Below the pieces are notes generated by a model. That model did no database searches and was not told the origin of the DNA. It saw nothing but the letters and a program-made list of their open reading frames with translations. 64,000 nt of DNA, from NCBI GenBank assembly GCA_014983025.1, contig JADCLP010000004.1:81649-145648 (forward strand). The letters run 5' to 3'. How positions within the stretch are numbered: position 1 is the first letter of the stretch; each line of letters starts with the position of its first letter. This document shows positions 9,813 through 18,653 of this stretch, in pieces. The DNA is from Erythrobacteraceae bacterium E2-1 Yellow Sea. GTDB lineage: Bacteria; Pseudomonadota; Alphaproteobacteria; Sphingomonadales; Sphingomonadaceae. The position numbers and the translations under genes were made by a program.

Positions 9813-10253
9813 ATGCGCGTCGATTTCTATCAGCTTAGCCGTGACCCGGTGGAACGGGTGGTGGCCATGCTGGCGCGCAAGGTGCTGGAAGCAGGCGAGC
9901 GCTTGCTGATCGTCTCCAGTGATGCTGACCAGCGCGCAGATCTCTCGAAAGAATTGTGGCGCGCCGGGCCGGAACATTTCCTGGCCCATGGAGAGGCAGC
10001 CGACGGGCAGGCGGATCGCCAGCCAATTTTGTTGAGCGACATGATGGATGCACCCAATGGTGCGCGTATGGTGCTGTTGGCAGATGGGTGCTGGCGGCCA
10101 GAGGCATTGGGCTTTGACCGGGCACTGCTGGTGTTCGGCGAAGGCGAAACAGAGGCTGCGCGGGCATTATGGCGTGAACTGGATGGTGCCTTGGATGTCA
10201 CGCGGGAAATCCACAAGCAGGATGAGCAGGGCCGCTGGCGCGCCGGTGGGTGA
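9813..10253 (+). CDS. holC: DNA polymerase III chi subunit
   Basis: HolC links the clamp-loader complex to single-stranded DNA-binding protein through its partner psi; alphaproteobacteria usually lack a recognisable psi. The 146-residue protein starts MRVDFYQLSRDPVERV and has the family pattern of an alpha/beta fold with LLIVSSDADQRADLSKELW and DRALLVFGEGE. The usual RBS position is occupied by the end of the tandem repeats, and the bases just before the ATG (ACTAAAGTACC) give only a weak Shine-Dalgarno match. It follows pepA, the common gene order. Confidence 0.9.
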   Translation: MRVDFYQLSRDPVERVVAMLARKVLEAGERLLIVSSDADQRADLSKELWRAGPEHFLAHGEAADGQADRQPILLSDMMDAPNGARMVLLADGCWRPEALGFDRALLVFGEGETEAARALWRELDGALDVTREIHKQDEQGRWRAGG

Positions 10254-10346
10254 CCTTCCTGCCACTTGCAGTTGTGCGTCGCTGGCGCTAGGGGCGCGCC
10301 GCAATCCGATAAAACATATATTCACGTTACCGAAGGAACCAAGATC

Positions 10347-10769
10347 ATGGCGGTTACCCGCACCTTTTCGATCATCAAGCCCGATGCCACCCGCCGCAAT
10401 CTGACCGGCGCTGTTACCAAGATGCTTGAAGAAGCTGGCCTGCGCGTTGTCGCTTCCAAGCGCATCCACATGACCAAGGAACAGGCAGAAGGCTTTTACG
10501 CCGTGCACAGCGAACGCCCCTTCTTTGGCGAACTGGTTGAATTCATGATGAGCGAACCTGTGGTTGTGCAGGTGCTGGAAGGCGAAGACGCCGTGGCTCG
10601 CAATCGTGACATCATGGGTGCGACCAACCCGGCAGAAGCTGCCGAAGGCACGATCCGCAAGACACATGCCCTTTCGATCGGCGAAAACACCGTCCACGGT
10701 TCGGACAGCGATGAAAACGCTGCCATCGAAATCGCCTTCTTCTTCAAGCCGGAAGAAATCGTCGGCTAA
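10347..10769 (+). CDS. ndk: Nucleoside diphosphate kinase
   Basis: Transfers the gamma phosphate between nucleoside triphosphates and diphosphates through a phospho-histidine. From the ATG at 10347 (GAAGGA upstream) the protein is 140 residues, the normal length, beginning [16 protein letters not shown]. The catalytic histidine lies in the NTVHGSDS segment near residue 117. The frame runs upstream to 10266 but without homology. The stop is followed at once by a perfect small hairpin and then a stronger terminator, so the transcript probably ends here. Confidence 0.97.
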   Translation: MAVTRTFSIIKPDATRRNLTGAVTKMLEEAGLRVVASKRIHMTKEQAEGFYAVHSERPFFGELVEFMMSEPVVVQVLEGEDAVARNRDIMGATNPAEAAEGTIRKTHALSIGENTVHGSDSDENAAIEIAFFFKPEEIVG

Positions 10770-10834
10770 TTGCGACTCGCAATTGCGATTGGAAAAGGGC
10801 CCTGCTGCAGCGATGCGGTGGGGCCTTTGCTTTT
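10768..10834 (+). terminator. Hairpin plus terminator after ndk
   Basis: AATTGCG and CGCAATT (10768-10774 and 10778-10784) form a 3-base-loop hairpin overlapping the ndk stop. A second GC-rich stem follows, from AAAAGGGCCC (10793-10802) to GGGGCCTTT (10820-10828), ending in TTTGCTTTT, the shape of a Rho-independent terminator. Confidence 0.7.
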
Positions 10835-10925
10835 CAGCCAGTTAGTGCCCGATTCGGTGGTTCGCCCCGTAAGGTGTATATTGTAGCATCGTCACATAAC
10901 GCGTTTTCCATGAGGGGAGAGGAAT

Positions 10926-11663
10926 ATGCGTGCTTTACTGATGCTTTTCGCGGTGGCCTGTTACTTCGCGTTCTTTGCCACATTCCTGTATCTGGTCGGC
11001 TGGATTGGCGGTTTCGATGCCTATTTGCCAACCACGGTGAACAAGGGGCTTGAAGCTGCCCCGATGATTGCTGTGTTGATAAATCTGGCATTGATAGCTT
11101 TGTTTGGCATCCAGCATTCAGTCATGGCGCGGCCGGCTTTTAAGAAAAGCTGGACCAAGATCGTTCCGCCAGCTGCTGAACGCAGTTTTTACCTGCTCTC
11201 AACTGTTGTCATGCTGGCCATTATTTTCACCTATTGGCACCCGATTGAAGGCAGTCTGTGGTCGGTGGAAAATCCAACGGCGCGTATGGCGATATGGGCA
11301 TTGTTCTGGATCGGCTGGGCGATCCTGTTCATTGCAACATGGCTGCTCAACCATTTCGAACTGTTTGGTTTACAGCAAGCCTGGTATCATTTCCGAGGCA
11401 TGGAACTGCCAGCGCCAAAGATGCGTACGCCGTTGTTCTACAAGGCGGTGCGGCACCCGATTTACACCGGGTTCTTCATCGCCTTCTGGGCCACGCCTGA
11501 CATGACCTATGGGCATCTCGTCGCCTCTGTCGGTTTCACGATCTATATCCTGATTGGCATCGCCTATGAGGAAAAGGATCTGCTGCGCGTTTTCGGTGAA
11601 GAATATGCACAATATCGCCGCCGTGTTGGGGGACTGTTGCCGGGGATTGGCAAGGGCAGTTAG
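10926..11663 (+). CDS. Methanethiol S-methyltransferase-like integral membrane protein (MddA/NnrU family)
   Basis: A 245-residue membrane protein with about six hydrophobic segments. It matches what I know of MddA, which methylates methanethiol to dimethyl sulfide with S-adenosylmethionine: a first loop with IQHSVMARPAFKK, an ERSFYLL helix, and a C-terminal KAVRHPIYTGFFIAFWATP segment with EEKDLLRVFGEEYAQYRRRV. The RHP...Y...EE..L.. pattern is shared with isoprenylcysteine methyltransferases and NnrU, so the substrate is inference. GAGGGGAGAGG gives a strong RBS. It stands alone, 7 bases from convergent purN. Confidence 0.75.
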   Translation: MRALLMLFAVACYFAFFATFLYLVGWIGGFDAYLPTTVNKGLEAAPMIAVLINLALIALFGIQHSVMARPAFKKSWTKIVPPAAERSFYLLSTVVMLAIIFTYWHPIEGSLWSVENPTARMAIWALFWIGWAILFIATWLLNHFELFGLQQAWYHFRGMELPAPKMRTPLFYKAVRHPIYTGFFIAFWATPDMTYGHLVASVGFTIYILIGIAYEEKDLLRVFGEEYAQYRRRVGGLLPGIGKGS

Positions 11664-11670
11664 GCCCTGA

Positions 11671-12261
11671 TTACGCCTGACGCGCCAGATATGCGTTGAG
11701 CGCGCGCGGATAGAGCTGGTGTTCGGCAAACAGGACGCGCGCGGCCAGCGTATCAGCGGTGTCGCCTGGCTGGATCGCGACCTGCGCCTGACCCAGCAAT
11801 TCGCCATCATCCAGTTCCGGCGTCACCGCATGCACGCTGGCGCCGCCATGGCTGTCACCTGCCTCAATCGCGCGTTGATGCGTATGCAGCCCCTTGTATT
11901 TGGGCAGCAGGGATGGGTGGATATTGACGATCCGCCCGGCCCAGCGATTGACGAATCCCTCTGACAATATGCGCATATAGCCTGCCAGCGCGATATGATT
12001 GGCACCGGCATTTTTGACCGCCTGTTCCATTGCGGCGTCATGATCGGCGCGGGACATGCCCTTATGTGGCAGGGCAAAGGTTGGTACACCTTCCGCTTGG
12101 GCCAGCGCCAGCCCACCTGCATCAGGGTTGTTGCTGGCGACCAGCACGACATCATAGCGTGAATCCGGCATGCGGCTGGCATAAAGCAGCGCGGCCATAT
12201 TGGTGCCGCTGCCGGAAATGAAAATGGCAACGGGTTGGCGGGGCATGCCTGCCTCAGCCAT
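11671..12261 (-). CDS. purN: Phosphoribosylglycinamide formyltransferase
   Basis: Formylates glycinamide ribonucleotide with 10-formyltetrahydrofolate, the third step of purine synthesis. The 196-residue protein starts near the SGSGTNM phosphate-binding loop and contains [16 protein letters not shown], which carries the catalytic histidine, followed by GASVHAV and a D in ELDDGE. The ATG at 12261 overlaps the purM stop in ATGGCTGA; the frame is open further upstream inside purM but without support. Operon with purM. Confidence 0.95.
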   Translation of the reverse strand: MAEAGMPRQPVAIFISGSGTNMAALLYASRMPDSRYDVVLVASNNPDAGGLALAQAEGVPTFALPHKGMSRADHDAAMEQAVKNAGANHIALAGYMRILSEGFVNRWAGRIVNIHPSLLPKYKGLHTHQRAIEAGDSHGGASVHAVTPELDDGELLGQAQVAIQPGDTADTLAARVLFAEHQLYPRALNAYLARQA

Positions 12262-13360
12262 TATGCGTTGCTTCCCAATCCGCCTTGGCTGACCATGTTC
12301 CGGCAGATCCACGCACGGTGCAGCCCTTGGCCCCTTCCGTTATAGAGCCGACAGTAAAGGCTGTTTCGCCCGCCTGGCTGAGTTCCTGCAGCACTTCATC
12401 CACGCGTGAAGGATCAACCGCCAGCACCATGCCCACACCGCAGTTGAAAGTGCGCGCCATTTCGCCGGGTTCAATATTGCCCTGCGCCTGCAGGAAGGCC
12501 ATCAGGCGAGGCTGTTCCCAGGCGTCTGCGTTGATCACGGCATGGGCGCCATTGGGCAGAACGCGCGGGATATTTTCCAGCAAGCCACCACCTGTAATAT
12601 GTGCCAGCGCATCGATCGCGCCGCTGCGAATCAGCGGCAGCAGGCTTTTCACATAAATACGGGTGGGTTCGATCAGCGCGTCGATCAACAACCTGTCCTG
12701 ATCGAAGATAGCGGGACGGTCCAGCTTCCAGCCCTTGTCAGCAGCCAGACGACGCACGAGTGAATAACCATTGGAATGGACGCCTGATGAGGCAACGCCG
12801 ATCAGCACATGGCCTGGCTTCACCTGGTCACCCGTCAGCTGCTCACCACGCTCCACAGCGCCCACGCAAAAGCCGGCTAGATCATAATCGCCAGCACCAT
12901 ACATGCCGGGCATTTCCGCCGTTTCACCACCGATCAGCGCACATCCCGCCTGTTTGCACCCATCTGCTATCCCGGCGATTACACGTTCGGCCACGCCATT
13001 TTCCAGCTTGCCTGTGGCAAAATAGTCCAGAAAGAACAGCGGTTCTGCGCCCTGTACGATTAAATCATTCACGCACATGGCAACCAGATCGATTCCCACC
13101 GTGTCGTGCCGGTCAAAATCGATGGCCAGTTTCAGCTTGGTTCCAACGCCATCATTGGCTGCCACCAGAAGCGGGTCACTATACCCGGCAGCCTTGGGGT
13201 CAAAAAAGCCGCCAAACCCGCCCAGTTCAGCGTCAGCACCCGGTCGGCGAGTGGCCTTGACCAGCGGGCCGATCGCCTTGACGAGGGCATTGCCCGCATC
13301 GATAGAGACACCGGCGCTTTCATAGGTATAGCTTGTGGGCGATGAGTTATTCGTAGACAT
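12254..13360 (-). CDS. purM: Phosphoribosylformylglycinamidine cyclo-ligase
   Basis: ATP-dependent ring closure that yields aminoimidazole ribonucleotide in purine synthesis. The 368-residue protein has the AIR-synthase pattern: [14 protein letters not shown], the [12 protein letters not shown] loop and [11 protein letters not shown]. Of the two ATGs at 13366 and 13360 the second has the better spacing from AAAGG. It lies upstream of and overlaps purN by 8 bases. It is divergent from a DUF2066-like gene and hdaA, a neighbourhood also known in pseudomonads (purN-purM-DUF2066-hda). Confidence 0.95.
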   Translation of the reverse strand: MSTNNSSPTSYTYESAGVSIDAGNALVKAIGPLVKATRRPGADAELGGFGGFFDPKAAGYSDPLLVAANDGVGTKLKLAIDFDRHDTVGIDLVAMCVNDLIVQGAEPLFFLDYFATGKLENGVAERVIAGIADGCKQAGCALIGGETAEMPGMYGAGDYDLAGFCVGAVERGEQLTGDQVKPGHVLIGVASSGVHSNGYSLVRRLAADKGWKLDRPAIFDQDRLLIDALIEPTRIYVKSLLPLIRSGAIDALAHITGGGLLENIPRVLPNGAHAVINADAWEQPRLMAFLQAQGNIEPGEMARTFNCGVGMVLAVDPSRVDEVLQELSQAGETAFTVGSITEGAKGCTVRGSAGTWSAKADWEATHNG

Positions 13361-13432
13361 AATCATGCGCCTTTACCCTTTCGCGCTTGGAATTCCACTC
13401 GCCTTTCGGCAAAAGGCAGCCGGTTTTCCCCG

Positions 13433-14710
13433 ATGACCCTGAATTTGAACCTCCCTCGTGCCTCGAATGCCCTCCTTGCGACGGGTGTCGTGCGCCTGTC
13501 TGCCGCGCTGGCAGTGCTGGTTGCGCTTGCCTTGGGCGTGGCGGCGTTGGTGGCCCAGGTCGATGGCGACCGGGGAATCGCGCCGATTGCTGCCAGCAGT
13601 GATATTGGCGTTAGCGGTATAGAGGTGGATGTAACCGGCAAGAATGCACAGGAAGCGCGCGAAAAGGGCTGGCAACTGGCGCAGAAACTGGCCTGGAAAA
13701 AGCTCGATATGTCGGAAATTTCCGACAGTGAGCTCGAATCGCTAGTGTCATCCATTGTGATAGAGCGTGAACGGATCGGTCCCACGCGTTATATCGCGAC
13801 CTTGGGGGTGATTTTCGACAGAACGCGTGCCGGCAGATATTTTGGCAATGTTGCGCAACAAACCCGTTCGACACCCATGATGCTGTTGCCTGTAACGGTC
13901 AGTGGCGGCACCTATACCATGTATGAAACGCGCAACCCCTGGCAACGCGCATGGGCAGAATTCCAGCCAGCGACCAGCCCTGTACACTATCTGCGACCGG
14001 CTGGTTCCGGCGGCGATTCGCTGATGCTGACATATGGCCAGACCGGGCGGCGCAGCCGTTTGTGGTGGCGCGCCATTCTGGACCAGTTCGGTGCTGCAGA
14101 TGTTTTGGTTGCTGCGGCCAATTTGCAGCACGAATGGCCGGGTGGGCCAATTCACGGCACTTTCACGGCACGCCATGGCCCCGATGGTCGCAAGCTTGCC
14201 AGTTTTGAGATGACGGCGAAAAACCCGGCTGAGCTGCCTGATATGCTGGCCAAGGCAGTGATACAATTTGACAGCCTGTTTCAGAAGGCGCTGGCTGATG
14301 GCAAGCTGGCACCCGATCCCACGCTGAATATGGTTGCTTCGCCAGACATCAACCCGGCGCTTCAACAGTTGATCGATATTGGACGTGCACTGGAAGCGCG
14401 CGATACAGCACTGGCGGCTGGTGAGATAGTGGAGGGCCAGCAATTGACACCTTCCGCCACCACAGCGGCAATCGTTGCTGGTTATGTCGTCCAGTTCGCC
14501 AGCCCGGATGCCAGTTCAATCGATGCGACACTGGGCAGAATCAGGCAGGTACCTGGTGTTCGTGGTGCTGCCACCACCAGCATTGCCATTGGCGGTACTT
14601 CGGTAATGAACGTCAGTTTTGCTGGATCGCTGGACCAATTGGCTGCAACCTTGCGGTCACAAGGCTTTACGGTTCGCCAGGGCAGCAATGCGCTCGCCAT
14701 CAGCAACTGA
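13433..14710 (+). CDS. DUF2066-like exported protein
   Basis: A 425-residue protein with an N-terminal hydrophobic stretch (about residues 20-42, ALAVLVALALGVAALVAQV) acting as signal or anchor, then a region with GIEVDVTGKNAQEAREKGWQ that resembles the start of DUF2066 proteins, and a C-terminal part rich in small residues (about 345-420) that looks like a ferredoxin-like fold. The biochemical role is unknown. The assignment leans on position: between divergent purM and hdaA, exactly where DUF2066 genes sit in pseudomonads. Ends 14 bases before hdaA, so probably co-transcribed. Confidence 0.6.
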   Translation: MTLNLNLPRASNALLATGVVRLSAALAVLVALALGVAALVAQVDGDRGIAPIAASSDIGVSGIEVDVTGKNAQEAREKGWQLAQKLAWKKLDMSEISDSELESLVSSIVIERERIGPTRYIATLGVIFDRTRAGRYFGNVAQQTRSTPMMLLPVTVSGGTYTMYETRNPWQRAWAEFQPATSPVHYLRPAGSGGDSLMLTYGQTGRRSRLWWRAILDQFGAADVLVAAANLQHEWPGGPIHGTFTARHGPDGRKLASFEMTAKNPAELPDMLAKAVIQFDSLFQKALADGKLAPDPTLNMVASPDINPALQQLIDIGRALEARDTALAAGEIVEGQQLTPSATTAAIVAGYVVQFASPDASSIDATLGRIRQVPGVRGAATTSIAIGGTSVMNVSFAGSLDQLAATLRSQGFTVRQGSNALAISN

Positions 14711-14724
14711 CCTGTCGTGCGCCC

Positions 14725-15333
14725 ATGTCGCAGATTGCCCTTCCACTTTCGCTTCGTGACCGCTCCGATCCAGACCGGATTGTGATCGGAACAGCCAATC
14801 ATGCCGTGCAAGAGGCACTGGCTCATCCCGATGAATGGCCGTTCCACACAGCCGTGCTAACAGGCCCAGCGCGTTCCGGGAAAAGCCTGCTTGGCAGATG
14901 GGCCGCCGGGCAGGGCGTTATAGTGATCGATGGGGCCGACAGCGTTGACGAGACGGAATTGTTCCATCGCTGGAATGCGGTGCAGGAAAGCGGCACCCCA
15001 CTGTTGTTGATTGCTGACAAGCAGCCTTGGAACATTGCTTTGCCTGATCTTGGTTCCCGGCTGGGTGCTGCCTTGCAGCTGGAAATCGGGGTCCCTGATG
15101 ATGAAATGATGGGGCAGCTGCTTGAAGTGATTGCGGTGCAGCACGGCCTGGCTCTGGCCGATGGGGCGGTGGAATATCTCACCACACGCGCGGAACGCAG
15201 CTATGCAGGAATTGAACGCCTTGTGCTGACAATCGACCGTTTAAGTCTTGAACGAAAGGCACCAGCCACCATGTCAATCTGGCGCGCCGCCTTGGAGGCA
15301 ACGCAAGGTCCGGAACAAGCCCGCTTGCTTTAA
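14725..15333 (+). CDS. hdaA: DnaA-inactivating regulatory protein HdaA
   Basis: HdaA is a short DnaA-like AAA+ protein that, with the DNA sliding clamp, stimulates ATP hydrolysis on DnaA and so limits re-initiation of replication. The 202-residue protein opens with QIALPLS, which fits a clamp-binding motif, followed by a P-loop GPARSGKS near residues 48-55 and a Walker-B-like VIVIDGAD. It lacks the DnaA domain IV that binds DnaA boxes. Length and motifs fit the Hda family; the clamp-binding role is family knowledge. Confidence 0.9.
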   Translation: MSQIALPLSLRDRSDPDRIVIGTANHAVQEALAHPDEWPFHTAVLTGPARSGKSLLGRWAAGQGVIVIDGADSVDETELFHRWNAVQESGTPLLLIADKQPWNIALPDLGSRLGAALQLEIGVPDDEMMGQLLEVIAVQHGLALADGAVEYLTTRAERSYAGIERLVLTIDRLSLERKAPATMSIWRAALEATQGPEQARLL

Positions 15334-15359
15334 GCGGTGTTTGGTGGGAGTAATTGAGT

Positions 15360-16070
15360 ATGTTCGCAAGGCTAACTGCCTATCTGGACTCGATCCATGC
15401 ACGCGATCCGGCACCGCGTTCGCGCTGGGAAATCCTTTTGTATCCAGGTGTTTGGGCGCTGGGTTTTCACCGCATTGCGCATTGGCTGTTTGAAGCGAAG
15501 CTGTATTTCCTCGCTCGGCTGGTCAACCATATCGCGCGCCTGTTGACCGCAATTGATATTCATCCCGGAGCACAGATCGGGGCCAATTTCTTCATTGATC
15601 ATGGTTTTACCGTGATCGGAGAAACAGCTGAAATTGGCGATAATGTGACGATTTACCAATGCGTGACATTGGGGGGTACCAACCCCACCAATGGCCAGGG
15701 TGGCAAACGGCACCCCACACTGAAAGATAACGTAATCATTGGTTCTGGCGCGCAGATCATTGGCCCGATTACCGTTGGGGAACGCGCGCGCGTTGGCGCA
15801 AATGCCGTGGTCACAGAAGATGTGCTGGAAGGCGCGACAATGATCGGGCTGAAGGCGCGTTCAACATTGGTGCCCGCAGAGGAATGGATGAAGGAATTCC
15901 TTCCCTATGGTACGCCGTGCGAAGACCCGTGCGAAAGCACAGGTGCTGTGGGCCGTGATTGCGTGGAAAAGCTGGAGAGCGAGATTTCGTTCTTGAAGGC
16001 AGAGATCGAGGCGCTGAAACAGCTTCACAGTGGCACAGTGCGTTCACGCCGCAGCGGGACGGATGATTGA
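15360..16070 (+). CDS. cysE: Serine O-acetyltransferase
   Basis: Acetylates L-serine with acetyl-CoA, the first step of cysteine synthesis. The 236-residue protein has an N-terminal helical domain and left-handed beta-helix hexapeptide repeats (about residues 60-165) with IDHGFTVIGETAEIGDNVTIYQ and the loop GGTNPTNGQGGKRHPTL; the active-site histidine lies in FIDHGF. It is the shorter type found with EpsC. The ATG at 15360 is used rather than the TTG two codons upstream. The C-terminal tail carries a predicted short coiled coil (EKLESEISFLKAEIEALKQL). Confidence 0.92.
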   Translation: MFARLTAYLDSIHARDPAPRSRWEILLYPGVWALGFHRIAHWLFEAKLYFLARLVNHIARLLTAIDIHPGAQIGANFFIDHGFTVIGETAEIGDNVTIYQCVTLGGTNPTNGQGGKRHPTLKDNVIIGSGAQIIGPITVGERARVGANAVVTEDVLEGATMIGLKARSTLVPAEEWMKEFLPYGTPCEDPCESTGAVGRDCVEKLESEISFLKAEIEALKQLHSGTVRSRRSGTDD

Positions 16071-16103
16071 TGGAGCAATGCGATTGATGGAGACTGATCG
16101 ATA

Positions 16104-16469
16104 ATGGCGAGTGTACCGGGACCGGGGCCAGCAGGCTCAATCATTGCTTTCCCGGGGCGCATCCCCAGTCAGATTGGTTTCTCACGCGAAGAGCTGCAAC
16201 GTATTCTGGACCTTTACGGTCGCATGGTCGCGGCAGGCCAATGGCGCGATTACGCGATGGATTTCAGCCGCGATGCCGCCAGTTTCGCTGCCTTTCGGCG
16301 TACTGCAGAACGCCCCCAGGCACGAATAGAAAAGCGCCCTGCCTTGCGCAACCGGCAGGGTATGTGGACACTGTTCGGCGAACACGGGCAGGTGTTGAAG
16401 CGCGGGCATGAACTGGCCGGTGTTCTGGCCCCAATGGAACGGCGGTTGCTGAGGGCTGTGGACGAATAG
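16104..16469 (+). CDS. DUF2794 family protein
   Basis: A 121-residue soluble protein of the alphaproteobacterial DUF2794 family, recognised from the pattern FSREELQRILDLYGRMVAAGQWRDYAMDF, followed by FRRTAERPQARIEKRPALR. There is no catalytic motif and the function is unknown in the family. It starts 33 bases after cysE and is followed by a strong hairpin terminator at 16480-16508, so it is the last gene of the plus-strand run. Confidence 0.8.
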   Translation: MASVPGPGPAGSIIAFPGRIPSQIGFSREELQRILDLYGRMVAAGQWRDYAMDFSRDAASFAAFRRTAERPQARIEKRPALRNRQGMWTLFGEHGQVLKRGHELAGVLAPMERRLLRAVDE

Positions 16470-16479
16470 CCGCATGAAA

Positions 16480-16508
16480 AAAGGGCCCGTACCAAGTACG
16501 AGCCCTTT
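16480..16508. terminator. Bidirectional terminator between convergent genes
   Basis: AAAGGGC and GCCCTTT (16480-16486, 16502-16508) close a stem extended by CGTAC and GTACG around a 3-base loop, with one mismatch. An A run on the left and a pyrimidine-rich tract on the right would let it stop transcription from both the DUF2794 gene and the convergent membrane-protein gene. Confidence 0.85.
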
Positions 16509-16537
16509 CTCTTCCAATTGTAATATTGGCTACCGGA

Positions 16538-17614
16538 TCAGGCCGCTTGCATCATTGTTGATGGCAGACGCATTTGTACTGCCCCAGGCAAAGGTTGCAC
16601 CACCATGCGGCGGATCGGGCTCCAGAATGCAGACAATGTCAGCAATGCGGAACCGATCACCAATGCTGTTAGCGCCACATTCAGTTCAACTGCGCCGAAG
16701 CGATCGAACAGGAAGGTCAGCGCCGCCAGTACATAGGCGAGGGCTGAGACAAGCAGCGCCCGACGGTCAATTGCCAGCGCGATCATGCCCATGGCGATAT
16801 AGACCACCAGCACGCCCAATGCGGCGCTAAGCCCAATATTGTCACCCTGCGTCACACCCAGCCAGTGGAACAGCGGATGGGCGATCATGGGAGCGGCCAG
16901 CAGGTGCAACCAGAAGGCAACATCGCTGCGGCGAGTTTGACGATCAAGATCGCTGATGTCCCAACGCATGGCCACGGCAAAAATCGCCAGGCCAGCGATA
17001 AAAATCAGCGGGATGAGTACGCGTTGTGGATTGTCGATTGTTGCAGGGCCCAGCAGCGTGATGATGATGGATATCGTCATTCCTGCCAGTGCAGCGGCAC
17101 CAACCGCCACGGTAATCGGCACCATGAAACGGCGCCAATGCAGCCATGCGGCCCCTGCTGTGGCGGCGCAGACACCGGCAATCAATGACCCGACCAGCAC
17201 CGGATTCTGATCAAAATTGGTCTGGAAGGTCATCACTACTGTGCCAATCAGCATTTCGAACACCCCGCCGACAAAGCCGATCAGCAGAACAATGCTGGGC
17301 AGGGCCATACGCCGCTGTCGTGTGAAATATTCAGCCATTGCCCATGCAGCCGCAGCTATTAGCAGGCCTGATACCGGCGGTGGTCTGTCCAGATTAGGCG
17401 TAAAGGCCTGGCCGATCCCGGCCATCGCCACCATCAGCAGTATGGCTGCTATCGTCACGAAAATATCGTTGAAGCTGTTGATCAGCCGGAAATGTTCTTC
17501 GTCACTTGCCGGAGCCTGTCGGCTGCCCCGCGCCGAATTACGCAGTGCATTGGCCGCTTCGGCGCTGATTGCACCACTGGCCACTGCATTGCGCAGATCA
17601 TCTTCTGTATACAT
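16538..17614 (-). CDS. Multi-pass membrane protein, DUF2157-like
   Basis: A 358-residue protein with about 10 hydrophobic helices. It opens with a short soluble helix (EDDLRNAVASGAISAEAANALRN), a layout like DUF2157 proteins, whose N-terminal helical part precedes a run of membrane segments. No transport or catalytic motif is visible and I cannot name a function. Its ribosome binding site GGGGAGAG, 7 bases before the ATG, is also the 3' arm of a perfect 8-bp hairpin (17622-17645), which suggests translational control. It stands alone on the minus strand. Confidence 0.6.
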   Translation of the reverse strand: MYTEDDLRNAVASGAISAEAANALRNSARGSRQAPASDEEHFRLINSFNDIFVTIAAILLMVAMAGIGQAFTPNLDRPPPVSGLLIAAAAWAMAEYFTRQRRMALPSIVLLIGFVGGVFEMLIGTVVMTFQTNFDQNPVLVGSLIAGVCAATAGAAWLHWRRFMVPITVAVGAAALAGMTISIIITLLGPATIDNPQRVLIPLIFIAGLAIFAVAMRWDISDLDRQTRRSDVAFWLHLLAAPMIAHPLFHWLGVTQGDNIGLSAALGVLVVYIAMGMIALAIDRRALLVSALAYVLAALTFLFDRFGAVELNVALTALVIGSALLTLSAFWSPIRRMVVQPLPGAVQMRLPSTMMQAA

Positions 17615-17621
17615 GGGTTAA

Positions 17622-17645
17622 CTCTCCCCTGTTGATTGGGGAGAG
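17622..17645 (-). promoter_or_regulatory. Leader hairpin that sequesters the ribosome binding site
   Basis: On the minus strand CTCTCCCC (17645-17638) and GGGGAGAG (17629-17622) pair perfectly around an 8-base loop. GGGGAGAG is also the only good Shine-Dalgarno sequence, 7 bases before the ATG at 17614. As RNA the stem would hide the site until opened. It has no U tract, so it is not a simple terminator for the upstream short-chain dehydrogenase gene. Confidence 0.6.
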
Positions 17646-17717
17646 ATATCCGAGGTGTATTACTGTGTCAATACGGTGAACCGATGGACATGGAACTGGC
17701 CACCCGCCATTTAGCCA

Positions 17718-18626
17718 TCAGCCCTGCAATTTCTTCTGCATGGCTTTCATAATCGCCATGGCCTGGTCACTGCCAGACTGCGGCGCAGCCAGATTGGTGA
17801 ATGACGAGATTTCATTCCAATGCGCGGCAAAGCCTTCGACCGTGCGTTCAGATTCGGGCAGCCAAACGGCATCATTCATCACCACCCAAGTACTGTGATA
17901 GCCGCCGCCACCTGCTCCAACGATCGCATTGCTGGGTGCATCTTCGCTGACCAGGAACAGTGCAGCGGGAGCAACATTAACCGGATCAAACAGCTTGAAG
18001 GCTTCTTCAGGGAAGATATCTTCGGTCATGCGCGTACCTGCCACCGGGGCGAGTGTGTTGACGCGAATATTGTACTTACCGCCTTCCAGTTGTAGCGTTT
18101 TGGTCAGGCCTGCCAGGCCCAGCTTGGCCGCGCCATAATTGGCCTGTCCAAAATTGCCGAATAGCCCGGTGGAGCTGGCGGTCATCAGAATGCGGCCATA
18201 TGCCTGTTCACGCATCAATTCCCACACAGCTTTGGTAACATTGGCCGATCCGTTGAGGTGAACGTCGACAACGAATTCGAAATCATCCATCGTCATTTTG
18301 ACAAAGGTTTTATCGCGCAGCACACCGGCGTTGTTGATCACCACATGGACGCCGCCCCATTTCTGTTTGGCATCGGCGACCATTTTTTCCATCTGTTCGA
18401 ATTCGGTAACGGAACCGCCATTGGGTATGGCTTCACCGCCCATGGATTCAATTTCTTCCACAACCTTTAATGCTGCATCGGAATGACCGGTTCCATCACG
18501 GCTGCCGCCAAGATCATTGACCACTACCTTTGCCCCGCGACGCGCCAGTTCCAGTGCATATTCACGGCCCAGACCGCCGCCGGCACCGGTTACGATTGCC
18601 ACCTTGTCCTTGAAGTTGATGCTCAT
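17718..18626 (-). CDS. Short-chain dehydrogenase, (3R)-hydroxyacyl-CoA dehydrogenase type
   Basis: Classical SDR of 302 residues closest in pattern to the dehydrogenase domain of peroxisomal multifunctional enzyme 2 (17-beta-HSD4): TGAGGGLGREYALELARRGA for NAD(P) binding, NNAGVLRDK, and the catalytic set ASSTGLFGNFGQANYGAAK (Ser, Tyr, Lys). This fits oxidation of 3-hydroxyacyl-CoA in fatty acid or steroid breakdown, though the substrate is inference. A perfect inverted repeat (18654-18673) lies 28 bases upstream of the ATG, suggesting control by a TetR-type repressor. It stands between gph and the membrane-protein gene. Confidence 0.8.
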   Translation of the reverse strand: MSINFKDKVAIVTGAGGGLGREYALELARRGAKVVVNDLGGSRDGTGHSDAALKVVEEIESMGGEAIPNGGSVTEFEQMEKMVADAKQKWGGVHVVINNAGVLRDKTFVKMTMDDFEFVVDVHLNGSANVTKAVWELMREQAYGRILMTASSTGLFGNFGQANYGAAKLGLAGLTKTLQLEGGKYNIRVNTLAPVAGTRMTEDIFPEEAFKLFDPVNVAPAALFLVSEDAPSNAIVGAGGGGYHSTWVVMNDAVWLPESERTVEGFAAHWNEISSFTNLAAPQSGSDQAMAIMKAMQKKLQG

Positions 18627-18653
18627 TGCAGGCTCTCCATATGCATTGAACGT

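Noticed and set aside
9711..9989. Open frame on the minus strand across the tandem repeats and the start of holC
   Set aside because: It translates the repeats as near-identical peptides and lies antisense to holC; no homology or ribosome binding site.
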